Of a stretch of 64,000 bases of DNA, positions 55,417 to 64,000 are shown piece by piece. How positions within the stretch are numbered: the stretch's first letter is position 1; each line of letters begins with the position of its first letter. The stretch lies in contig NZ_JABRXF010000001.1 of NCBI RefSeq assembly GCF_013266695.1, positions 1,741,736 through 1,805,735 on the forward strand. The letters run 5' to 3'. Origin of the DNA: Hongsoonwoonella zoysiae. GTDB lineage: Bacteria > Pseudomonadota > Alphaproteobacteria > Rhizobiales > Stappiaceae. A program made the position numbers and the translations under genes. Under the pieces are notes generated by a model. It was not told the origin of the DNA and did not search any database. It worked only from the letters and a program-made list of their open reading frames with translations.

Positions 55417-56535
55417 ATGGAAGCTTTGGAACGCGCAGCCGAACCCGAAATGAAAGAAGAGCAGGCCGGGCCCGCCGATGCCGCGCCCGCGCGGGCGGAC
55501 GATGCACCTGCAATCAGCCTTGCGGGGCTCACTTTCTTCGTGGTGGACGCCGTTGCGAAGCAGGTTATCTGGATGGAGCCGGAGGGGCTCGACTTCGAGG
55601 GCGAGGCGGGCCTCAAGGAAGCGCCGCTTGCAAGCGCCTTGCGCCGGCTTTCCCAGGGCGACCAGAAGCAGGTGCTTTCGCTTATCCAGCGAGCCATGCA
55701 AAAGGGCACGGCCGGCCCGATCGACCTCGGCGGGGACGACATAGGCCACGGCCTGTCGCTTTCCGCGCGTCGCTATGAGACGTCGGGCGGCGGAGCGATG
55801 GTCATCGCGGCAGCCGACGGCGACGGCGTGGTGGAAACGGGTGGTGCTGCCGTGCGCGGCGTCGCTCCGCTCATTCGGCATCTCGTCGAAGGCAGTTCGA
55901 AGTCGGTTCTGGTGGTCGACAGTTTCGGCTACGTGCGCTACGCGAACGACCACTTCTTCCGCATGTTCCAGATCGCCGACAAGCAATTTTGCATCGGCCG
56001 CAACATCGCCCATATTCCTAACCGTCTCGGCAAGACGCTGCCCTCGCTGATCCTGACCGGGCTTGCCCGCAGGGCGCCGGAGCATGCCGCGCGCCGGTTT
56101 CTGCTTTCGAGCGGAGACGCGGTGTCGCTGAGCTTTTCACTGGTGCCGTTCCGTGTTTCGGCGGGTCTGGGCGGAGCGGTTTTCACTGCCGAACGCCAAC
56201 TTGCCGGCGGTGTCGATTTCCAGCGGGTTATGGACCTTCTGGTGACCAATATCCTCGTCGTCGATGTAAAGACGCGCATGATGGTGGCGGCGAACGAAGC
56301 TGCTCGCCGCGCATTCGCAATGTCGCAGCAGATGATGGAATCCGCGCCGATCACCGAAACGCTTCTTCACCCGAAGACGTTCAAAAGCCTGATCGACCAC
56401 GCCCAGCAAGGCAGCCAGACGCCCGTGCAGGCGACGATCAGCGGTTTCGACGGTATCACGCGTTCCAAGCGGCTCAAGGCCACGCTGATGCATCAGGACG
56501 AGAGCATTTACCTCGTCATCGAAAGCAAGCACTGA
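55417..56535 (+). CDS. Multi-PAS domain sensor-like protein
   Basis: A 372-residue soluble protein with at least two PAS-like folds: SVLVVDSFGYVRYANDHFFRMFQIADKQFCIGRNIAHIPNRL (about 165-210) and NILVVDVKTRMMVAANEAARRAFAM (about 280-310), with a less clear one near residue 50. No kinase, cyclase or EAL domain follows, so it is a stand-alone sensor whose output partner is unknown. Confidence 0.8.
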   Translation: MEALERAAEPEMKEEQAGPADAAPARADDAPAISLAGLTFFVVDAVAKQVIWMEPEGLDFEGEAGLKEAPLASALRRLSQGDQKQVLSLIQRAMQKGTAGPIDLGGDDIGHGLSLSARRYETSGGGAMVIAAADGDGVVETGGAAVRGVAPLIRHLVEGSSKSVLVVDSFGYVRYANDHFFRMFQIADKQFCIGRNIAHIPNRLGKTLPSLILTGLARRAPEHAARRFLLSSGDAVSLSFSLVPFRVSAGLGGAVFTAERQLAGGVDFQRVMDLLVTNILVVDVKTRMMVAANEAARRAFAMSQQMMESAPITETLLHPKTFKSLIDHAQQGSQTPVQATISGFDGITRSKRLKATLMHQDESIYLVIESKH

Positions 56536-56856
56536 GAAGCCGGTTTCCGGTGGAATCCCTCGTCGAGGCGAGCCCGCCGGACAAGCCGAATTCACCCTTC
56601 GCCCTCAGGCGTTCGCCCCACAAGGCATTCAATGGACGTCTTGCCCGGTAAGCGCGAAAAACGAAGTTTTGCCGGGGCAAATACGCGAAAACGTGCGACG
56701 GCGCCTTGCGCATTGCTAGCGTTGACAAACGATTTGCGTCTCAACGTAGCAGTCCGCCAAATCGCGTTCGCGATACGGATGGCACGTCGCCGGGCGGACG
56801 GTGCGGGCCGTTCGAAGCCTTCATGAATATGACAGACCCTGAACGGAGACACTTGC
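56536..56856. other. Intergenic region between the PAS gene and the hydrolase
   Basis: 321 bases with no gene I can support; a minus-strand ORF here is a chance frame. Probable promoter of the hydrolase. Confidence 0.4.
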
Positions 56857-58747
<1,891 letters not shown>

Positions 58748-58776
58748 TTAGCCCTTTCGGCAAGCGAGAAATTTCG

Positions 58777-58803
58777 AAGGGCGGCCTCGTGCCGCCCTTT
58801 TAT
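58777..58803 (+). terminator. Rho-independent terminator after aatA
   Basis: AAGGGCGGC at 58777-58785 and GCCGCCCTT at 58791-58799 form a 9-bp stem with a 5-base loop, followed by TTATTTT. Confidence 0.85.
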
Positions 58804-58887
58804 TTTGGAAATCGCCTTTTTGTGCTTTTACTCTATTTAGAGGTGTCTGGACCAAGCGCTTTTATGCTGAATAGGTGGAGAAAAGCC

Positions 58888-59358
58888 ATGCTGCGATTCC
58901 TGTTGGTGGTTCTGTTTTCCTGCGCACCGGTTATGGTGCTTGCCCAAAGCGGACCGGGCGTGGAAGCTGGTGTTTTAAGATGCAACGTCAGTAGTGGCGG
59001 ATCTTTCATCTTCGGATCGACGAAGGGCCTTATTTGCACCTTCAAGCCTGTGGGCAGCCGTCCTGAGGAGCCCTACACGGGAACCATCAACAAGTTCGGG
59101 ATCGATATTGGCGAAGTCAAAGCGGCGGAATTCATCTGGGCGGTTCTGGCTCCATCGGCCAACCTTGACCCCGGCGCGCTTGAAGGAAACTACGCCGGTG
59201 TTTCCGCCGGTGCGGCGGTTGGGGCCGGCATTGAAGCCAATGCCCTGATCGGCGGTTTCGACAAGTCGATCGCACTCAATCCGCTAAGCGTGGCGGGCAC
59301 GCAAGGTCTCAACATCCAGGCCGGCGTCGCCTCTCTGTCTTTGAAAGCCGGGAGATAG
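58888..59358 (+). CDS. DUF992 domain protein, secreted
   Basis: A 156-residue protein with signal peptide MLRFLLVVLFSCAPVMVLAQ. The mature part fits DUF992: VEAGVLRCNVSSGGSFIFGSTKGLICTFKP, EPYTGTINKFGIDIG, NLDPGALEGNYAGVSAGAAVGAGIEANALIGG. Two Cys likely pair. Function unknown; common in Rhizobiales. GGAG precedes ATG 58888. Confidence 0.9.
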   Translation: MLRFLLVVLFSCAPVMVLAQSGPGVEAGVLRCNVSSGGSFIFGSTKGLICTFKPVGSRPEEPYTGTINKFGIDIGEVKAAEFIWAVLAPSANLDPGALEGNYAGVSAGAAVGAGIEANALIGGFDKSIALNPLSVAGTQGLNIQAGVASLSLKAGR

Positions 59359-59371
59359 CGTCTGACGGATC

Positions 59372-59397
59372 GCTTCACGTAATAGCTTCACGTAATA
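59372..59397. repeat. Tandem 13-bp direct repeat
   Basis: GCTTCACGTAATA occurs twice in tandem (59372-59384 and 59385-59397). It lies between DUF992 and the avidin gene. A GTTAC/GTAAC pair at 59506-59518 is in the same upstream region. Confidence 0.5.
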
Positions 59398-59559
59398 AAA
59401 GAAGCAGCCCCTCTGTGTTCGCGGCCGCCAAAGTGATCGAAAGGCGGTTCGCGAACTTGATAGCATTGATTGCAAAGAAAAATTATGCGACCGTTATTTG
59501 TATAAGTTACGTAGTAACAGATTGGTTTTTCTCTATCGAAACGGATATTGGAGATTATT

Positions 59560-59991
59560 ATGCGACGCCTTTCCAGTCTCGCCTTGATCGCGGCATTCTC
59601 CTGCGTCAGCACCATAGCCGCTGCGGAAGAAGCCTCTTTGACGGCGCTCTCGGTTTGGGAAAACCAGAGAGGATCCAAGCTGACGATCCAGACCATCGAT
59701 CCGGCTTCCGGTCTACTGACGGGAAATTACATCAATAGTGCGGCCGGTTACGGGTGTATCGGGTCGCCTTATCCAGTGGTTGGATACGTTTACGGCAATC
59801 TGATCAGCTGGTCCGTCCGCTGGAGCAATGCCCAGCAGGATTGCCAATCGATCACGGCATGGACCGGCTATTATCAGAACGGGAAGATAACCACCGAGTG
59901 GGAACTGGTCTATGGTGACCAGATCGACGGGGGATCCGATACTTTTTCTCCGATCGCCAAGACGGAAATAAAGGGTCTGAAGCTTCAGTAA
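59560..59991 (+). CDS. Avidin family protein (rhizavidin-like), secreted
   Basis: A 143-residue protein with signal peptide MRRLSSLALIAAFSCVSTIA (cleavage near Ala22). The avidin pattern is unmistakable: WENQRGS (33-39; W and the biotin-ring Asn/Ser), Y57, a Cys66 and Cys95 pair matching the disulfide of dimeric rhizavidin, W84 and W88 in SWSVRWSN, S97 and W101 in QSITAWTG, W114 in TTEWEL and D127 in GSDTF. Biotin ligands of rhizavidin map to these positions. It should bind biotin in the periplasm or outside. Start ATG 59560 with GGAG six bases upstream. Confidence 0.92.
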   Translation: MRRLSSLALIAAFSCVSTIAAAEEASLTALSVWENQRGSKLTIQTIDPASGLLTGNYINSAAGYGCIGSPYPVVGYVYGNLISWSVRWSNAQQDCQSITAWTGYYQNGKITTEWELVYGDQIDGGSDTFSPIAKTEIKGLKLQ

Positions 59992-60431
59992 GAATATATA
60001 CGTGAAAATTCAGAATGTTTAATTCTCCGCCTCGTTAAAAAAAGAGGCGGCGAAGTTGTTATACATACAGGTTCAAGCATTTCCGGTCCGCGAAAGACCT
60101 TTTGTTCGATCATCGTGGGAAATTCATTCGGGCACGATCTCGTGATGCGAAAAGGGGGAATCCGCGGCGATTGGGGCGGTATTCCTGAGCATTCGAATTG
60201 CCGTCTTTCCAGCAGGTTCTTCGTCGAAACAATTCGCTGCATGCCGCGCCAAGGCGTATTTCGCGCTGCGGCATTGGTTTTCCTTGCGTTCGCGGGCGGA
60301 TCGGCGCGACCATAAACGACCGCCCGCACACCGGCGGACGGCGGCGCGGATCACGCTACGTCGAATGCGGCGTCGCGCGCTCCGCGGCCGGGCTGCATCC
60401 GCAGACCGGATAAACCAACGGAGGCGACACC
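59992..60431. other. Intergenic region before the EF-G-like gene
   Basis: 440 bases. Contains the hairpin at 60027-60050 and GC-rich DNA before the EF-G start. Two short ORFs near 60115-60315 are not convincing. Confidence 0.45.
60027..60050 (+). terminator. Hairpin after the avidin gene, weak terminator
   Basis: CCGCCTC at 60027-60033 pairs with GAGGCGG at 60044-60050, loop GTTAAAAAAA. The A-run in the loop makes the minus-strand reading hold T in the loop, and no T-run follows, so it is a weak candidate. Confidence 0.4.
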
Positions 60432-62501
60432 ATGGGAGAAGACGGTAAAGGGGGACAGGCCGGCGGCAGACGAGAGGGGCCCCGGTGCATCGCGATAATC
60501 GGGCCGTTCGCCAGTGGCAAGACCACACTGCTCGAGGCCATCCTCGCCCGCACGGGGGCCATTCACAGACAGGGGACGATTTCCGACGGAAACACCGTCG
60601 GCGACGGCGCGCCCGAAGCGCGCGATCATTCCATGAGCGTCGAGGTCAACGTGGCCGAGATCGACTATCTGGGGGACACCTATACGTTTCTTGATTGCCC
60701 TGGCTCCGTCGAGTTCCTGAGCGAGGCGGATGGCGTGTTGGCGGGCGTCGACATGGCGATCGTCGTCGCCGAAGCCGACGAGAAGAAGGTTCCCGCGCTG
60801 CAGGTGCTTTTGAAGAAGCTTGAGGATCGCGGAATCCCAAGGGTTTTATTCCTGAACAAGATCGACAAGACGACGATGCGCGTGAGAGATGCCCTGTCGC
60901 TGCTGCAGCCGGCGTCGAGCGTGCCGATGGTGCTGCGCCAGATCCCGATCTGGAAGGACGGCATCGCGATAGGCTTCATCGATCTCGCGCTGGAACGCGC
61001 CTTCGTCTATCGAGAACATGCCGAAAGCCTTGTCATCGACATGCCGGATGACGATCAGGCGCGCGAGGTGGAAGCACGCTTCGAGATGCTGGAGAAGCTT
61101 GCCGATCATGACGATGTTCTCATGGAAGCGCTTCTTGAGGATATCGCGCCCGGCAAGGAACGTGTGTTCGGCGACCTTGTCGACGAATTGCGCCAGGGCA
61201 TCATCTGTCCGGTCTTCATCGGATCCGCCGAGCACGGCAACGGCATTCAGCGCCTGTTGAAGGCTTTGCGCCATGAAGCGCCGGACATCGAAATCACGCG
61301 TGAGAGGCTTGGCCTCGACAGCGGCGCGGATACGACGCTTCAGGTGCTGAAGACACTGAACACATTGCACGCCGGCAAACTTTCAATCGCGCGTGTGCTG
61401 ACCGGTTCGGTCGGCGATGGCGAGGTGCTGCACCGTCACGACGGGTCGGAAGCCAAGGTTTCCGGCCTTTTCAGGCTGATGGGCCAGCAGGCGACGAAGC
61501 GCGAGCGCGCCGGTGTCGGCGAGACCGTGGGCCTTGGCAAGCTCGACAAGGTGCAGACCGGCGAAACGCTGGGCGGGTCGGCGCCGGCAAGGCAGCTATA
61601 CACCCTGGAGCCGCCGCCGCCCGTTCTTGCGCTGGCTGTCGCGCCGAAGGAGCGCCGGGACGAGGTGAAACTGTCATCGGCTCTCGCCAAGATCGCCGAA
61701 GAGGACAAAGGCCTTATCGTCAGCCACACCCAGGATACCGCCGAGACGATCATCGAAGGGCAGGGCGAGATGCACCTTCGCGTGGCACTGGAGCGTCTGG
61801 CCGGCAAATACGGGCTTGAGGTCGAAAAGCGGCCGGCCCTCGTTCCCTATCGTGAGACGATCCGCAACGGCACCACTGTGCGCGGGCGGCACAAGAAACA
61901 ATCCGGCGGCCACGGCCAGTTCGGTGATGCCGTTTTGGAGATACGCCCGCTCGAGCGCGGCGCGGGGTTCGTCTTCGACGACCGCATTACCGGCGGCGTC
62001 GTGCCGAAGCAGTATATTCCCGCCGTCGGCGAAGGCGTGAAGGAAGCGCTTCAGCACGGTCCGCTGGGCTTCCCCGTGGTCGATGTCGGCGTGACGCTGA
62101 CCGACGGGTCGTATCACTCGGTAGATTCCTCCGACCAGGCGTTCCGCATGGCCGCCATCCTTGGCATGCGCGAAGGCCTGCCGCAGTGCAATCCCGTGCT
62201 GCTGGAGCCGATCTATCAGGTGTCCATCTACTGCCCGAACGATGCGACAGCGAAGGTCAACGCGATCGTGTCGTCACGCAGAGGCCAGATCCTCGGCTTC
62301 GACGCTCGCGAAGGCTGGAGCGGCTGGGACGAGGTGAAGGCGACGATGCCGGAAGCGGAGATCGGCGAACTCATCATCGAACTTCGCTCGGCAACGGCTG
62401 GTGTGGCCAGCTACACCAAGCGTTTCGACCATATGGCCGAACTTTCCGGCAAGACGGCGGAAGAAATATGCAATCGTTTCGGCCGCAGTCAGGCGGCGTA
62501 A
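60432..62501 (+). CDS. Elongation factor G-like GTPase (EF-G paralogue)
   Basis: A 689-residue EF-G paralogue with all five domains. G1 loop GPFASGKTT near residue 24, G4 NKIDK near residue 142 and domain IV GRHKKQSGGHGQFGDAVLEIRPL near residue 478 are visible. The switch II motif, DTPGHVDF in EF-G, reads DCPGSVEF (88-95), so the catalytic His is Ser92. A paralogue of this type is known in alphaproteobacteria; its role, translocation, ribosome recycling or other, is unknown. GGAGG lies seven bases before the ATG. Confidence 0.9.
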   Translation: MGEDGKGGQAGGRREGPRCIAIIGPFASGKTTLLEAILARTGAIHRQGTISDGNTVGDGAPEARDHSMSVEVNVAEIDYLGDTYTFLDCPGSVEFLSEADGVLAGVDMAIVVAEADEKKVPALQVLLKKLEDRGIPRVLFLNKIDKTTMRVRDALSLLQPASSVPMVLRQIPIWKDGIAIGFIDLALERAFVYREHAESLVIDMPDDDQAREVEARFEMLEKLADHDDVLMEALLEDIAPGKERVFGDLVDELRQGIICPVFIGSAEHGNGIQRLLKALRHEAPDIEITRERLGLDSGADTTLQVLKTLNTLHAGKLSIARVLTGSVGDGEVLHRHDGSEAKVSGLFRLMGQQATKRERAGVGETVGLGKLDKVQTGETLGGSAPARQLYTLEPPPPVLALAVAPKERRDEVKLSSALAKIAEEDKGLIVSHTQDTAETIIEGQGEMHLRVALERLAGKYGLEVEKRPALVPYRETIRNGTTVRGRHKKQSGGHGQFGDAVLEIRPLERGAGFVFDDRITGGVVPKQYIPAVGEGVKEALQHGPLGFPVVDVGVTLTDGSYHSVDSSDQAFRMAAILGMREGLPQCNPVLLEPIYQVSIYCPNDATAKVNAIVSSRRGQILGFDAREGWSGWDEVKATMPEAEIGELIIELRSATAGVASYTKRFDHMAELSGKTAEEICNRFGRSQAA

Positions 62502-62573
62502 GCCGCTGATGCTCCGCTGTCCGGCGACCTCCGATTGCCGGGCAGCCGCACTATCCGGCCTGCGGCGTAACGC

Positions 62574-63008
62574 CTACCGCCCGCCGCTGATGTAATTCAC
62601 GAGTTGATCGATATCGAATTCCCTGTCGGTGACGAGGCTGCGCAGCACGTCGCCGATCGTCACGACACCGCAGATCTTGCCATGATCCAGAACGGGTAGA
62701 TGGCGCACGTTCTTTTCCGACATTACGAACATGCATTCCTGGATCGTCTGTTCCGGGCGGAGAAAAAGACGATCCGTCCGCATGACATCCCGGATCGGAG
62801 TGCTGGGCGAGGCGCGCCCCTTGAGGAACACGTTCCTGGCGTATTGGCGCTCCGTGAAGATGCCCACATATTCACCGTTGTCGACCACGATCAACCCGCC
62901 AATGTCCTTGGCGGCCATTTCCTCCAGGGCATGAAGAACAGTGTCATCCGGTTGGATTGTCCAGACTTCGTGCCCCTTACTTTCCAGAAGATGGCGTATC
63001 TGTGTCAT
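62574..63008 (-). CDS. Two-CBS-domain protein
   Basis: A 144-residue protein made of two CBS units (VWTIQPDDTVLHALEEMAAKDIGGLIVVDNGEYVGIFTERQY and FLRPEQTIQECMFVMSEKNVRHLPVLDHGKICGVVTIGDVLR). Such pairs bind adenine nucleotides or act as stress switches. Stand-alone, single gene, partner unknown. Confidence 0.92.
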   Translation of the reverse strand: MTQIRHLLESKGHEVWTIQPDDTVLHALEEMAAKDIGGLIVVDNGEYVGIFTERQYARNVFLKGRASPSTPIRDVMRTDRLFLRPEQTIQECMFVMSEKNVRHLPVLDHGKICGVVTIGDVLRSLVTDREFDIDQLVNYISGGR

Positions 63009-63152
63009 CGGACTGCTCCGAGCGTTTCAACCTGGAAAATCTATCGAAATAAAAATCTTTTGAGAAAAGGACTGGCCGCGAGGTTTTCGGATTTTACGCA
63101 AAATCCCATGGTCGGCTATTGAAGGCGCCCCGCGAATTTAGCCGGAAAGGCA

Positions 63153-63338
63153 ATGATAAACGATCGCGGCTCTGCGGGCAAAGTCCGGTTTCATGATACG
63201 CCAATCGAGAAAAGGTGCTGGAAGTCCGGCGTTGCGTCTTCGGCGGGCCACGCAAGTTCTTTTGAAGTGCGTATGGAACTTGATCCCGGCGGCCATATCT
63301 TCCTGAGCAATCTGCATCCGGAGAGGAGGCCCACGTGA
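63153..63338 (+). CDS. Possible 61-residue protein coupled to the sugar dehydrogenase, uncertain
   Basis: The ORF starts at an ATG with GGAAAGG four bases upstream and ends in GTGA overlapping the dehydrogenase start (63335). It might be a leader ORF or a chance frame. The product has no recognised domain. Confidence 0.35.
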   Translation: MINDRGSAGKVRFHDTPIEKRCWKSGVASSAGHASSFEVRMELDPGGHIFLSNLHPERRPT

Positions 63339-64000
63339 AGAGATTCCAGCTTGCCGCAGTCTTCGCGGTGGCATTTGCGCTGAATGCGGGTGCCAAATCC
63401 GAAGCCGGGGACGTCCATAATGCGGCGTCCGCGACATTCGGCGTAACGCGGATGACGCAGCCGCTCGACCACCCTTGGGGGTTCGATTTCCTGCCCGATG
63501 GCGCTGTTCTTGTGAATGAGCGCGATGGCCGGATGCATTATTTACCGCCGGATTTCGGACAAGTAACGCAGGTTGAAGGCGTGCCGGAGGTCAGGGCATC
63601 GGGGCAGGGCGGGTTGCTTGATCTGGTAGTCGCGCTGGATTTCGAAACGTCGCGTCGGATTTATTTCACCTTTTCCGAACCGGGGCCGGGCGGCGCCGGG
63701 ACGGCGGCGGCAACTGCCGAATTCATGCAGGATGACGCGGGCCCGCGCCTTGAGAACGTACGCGTGATCGCGCGTATGACCAGGAAGACGAGCGCCGGGC
63801 GGCATTTCGGCTCGCGCATCGTGCCTGCGCCCGATGGCACGGTCTATGTCACGACCGGCGACAGGGGCGATAGCGACAGGGCGCAGGACCCTTTTGACCA
63901 TGCGGGCTCGGTCCTGCGGGTGAGGGCCGACGGCTCGATTCCGGCGGACAATCCGTTTGCGGACGGAAAAAAGGGATTGCCCGAGCTTTGGTCCATGGGC
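63335..64000 (+). CDS. PQQ-dependent aldose sugar dehydrogenase, YliI type (3' end cut by window)
   Basis: 222 residues visible. Start GTG at 63335 with GGAGAGGAGG upstream, giving a signal peptide-like VKRFQLAAVFAVAFALNAGAKSEAG. The soluble glucose dehydrogenase propeller pattern follows: LDHPWGFDFLPDGAVLVNERDGRMHYL, GQGGLLDLVVALDF, IYFTFSEPGPGGAGTA, GRHFGSRIVPAPDGTVYVTTGDRGDSDRAQD (catalytic-histidine region), and ends at the window edge. Periplasmic oxidation of aldoses with PQQ; the rest lies outside. Confidence 0.85.
   Translation, partial: MKRFQLAAVFAVAFALNAGAKSEAGDVHNAASATFGVTRMTQPLDHPWGFDFLPDGAVLVNERDGRMHYLPPDFGQVTQVEGVPEVRASGQGGLLDLVVALDFETSRRIYFTFSEPGPGGAGTAAATAEFMQDDAGPRLENVRVIARMTRKTSAGRHFGSRIVPAPDGTVYVTTGDRGDSDRAQDPFDHAGSVLRVRADGSIPADNPFADGKKGLPELWSMG

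Noticed and set aside
60115-60315. 66-codon ORF before the EF-G-like gene
   Set aside because: No ribosome site at a useful distance and no recognisable content.

Overview
The window is a stretch of bacterial chromosome, high in GC except for one island, that looks like an alphaproteobacterium of the order Hyphomicrobiales (Rhizobiales). The evidence is an Omp25/Omp31-type outer membrane protein, HlyU-, DUF992-, DUF1402- and DUF1127-type genes, a marR/ompR/envZ-like cluster next to a branched-chain aminotransferase, a UvrB with long extra tails, and palindromic repeats of the type common in rhizobial intergenic DNA. The genus cannot be resolved from the sequence alone. Both ends are cut inside genes: an EAL-domain protein on the left and a PQQ-type sugar dehydrogenase on the right. 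I see no rRNA, tRNA or CRISPR array.

Layout. 1-20 kb is mostly housekeeping: prs, then a minus-strand run lgt / methyltransferase / pgeF / M24 peptidase / lipoprotein, then ubiK, ybjN-like and proC, a globin-sensor protein, an amidoligase plus glutamine amidotransferase pair, a marR-response regulator-histidine kinase cluster, ilvE and an efflux pump. 19-28 kb holds pgsA-moaD-moaE with a 267-bp MITE-like element between pgsA and moaD, a TPR sulfotransferase, an SDR-uvrC pair and a Ca2+/Na+ exchanger. 28-44 kb holds an Omp, an HPP-family membrane protein with a frameshifted tetR, a DMT exporter, a secreted RNase T2 operon, rlmJ, a glycine-rich cold-shock protein, an MBL hydrolase, a LysR/DUF1127 divergent pair and anmK.

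The accessory spot is 44.4-47.2 kb. Two copies of a composite repeat lead into an AT-rich island carrying a gene for a two-domain anti-phage dCTP deaminase (AvcD/DCD type). A divergent 57-codon ORF with a strong ribosome binding site lies on its other side; I have not seen it described. The island ends 14 bases before the 3' end of uvrB.

47-64 kb returns to core GC: uvrB, a choline-kinase-like phosphotransferase, an acyltransferase-like membrane protein, several small membrane proteins, a PAS sensor-like protein, an aspartate aminotransferase, a DUF992 protein, a clear rhizavidin-type avidin, and an EF-G paralogue that has lost the catalytic histidine of its G domain. Tight stop/start overlaps (ATGA or GTGA) show translational coupling in many pairs: lgt/methyltransferase, ybjN/proC, amidoligase/amidotransferase, SDR/uvrC, the three-gene RNase T2 operon, GNAT/rlmJ and HPP/tetR.
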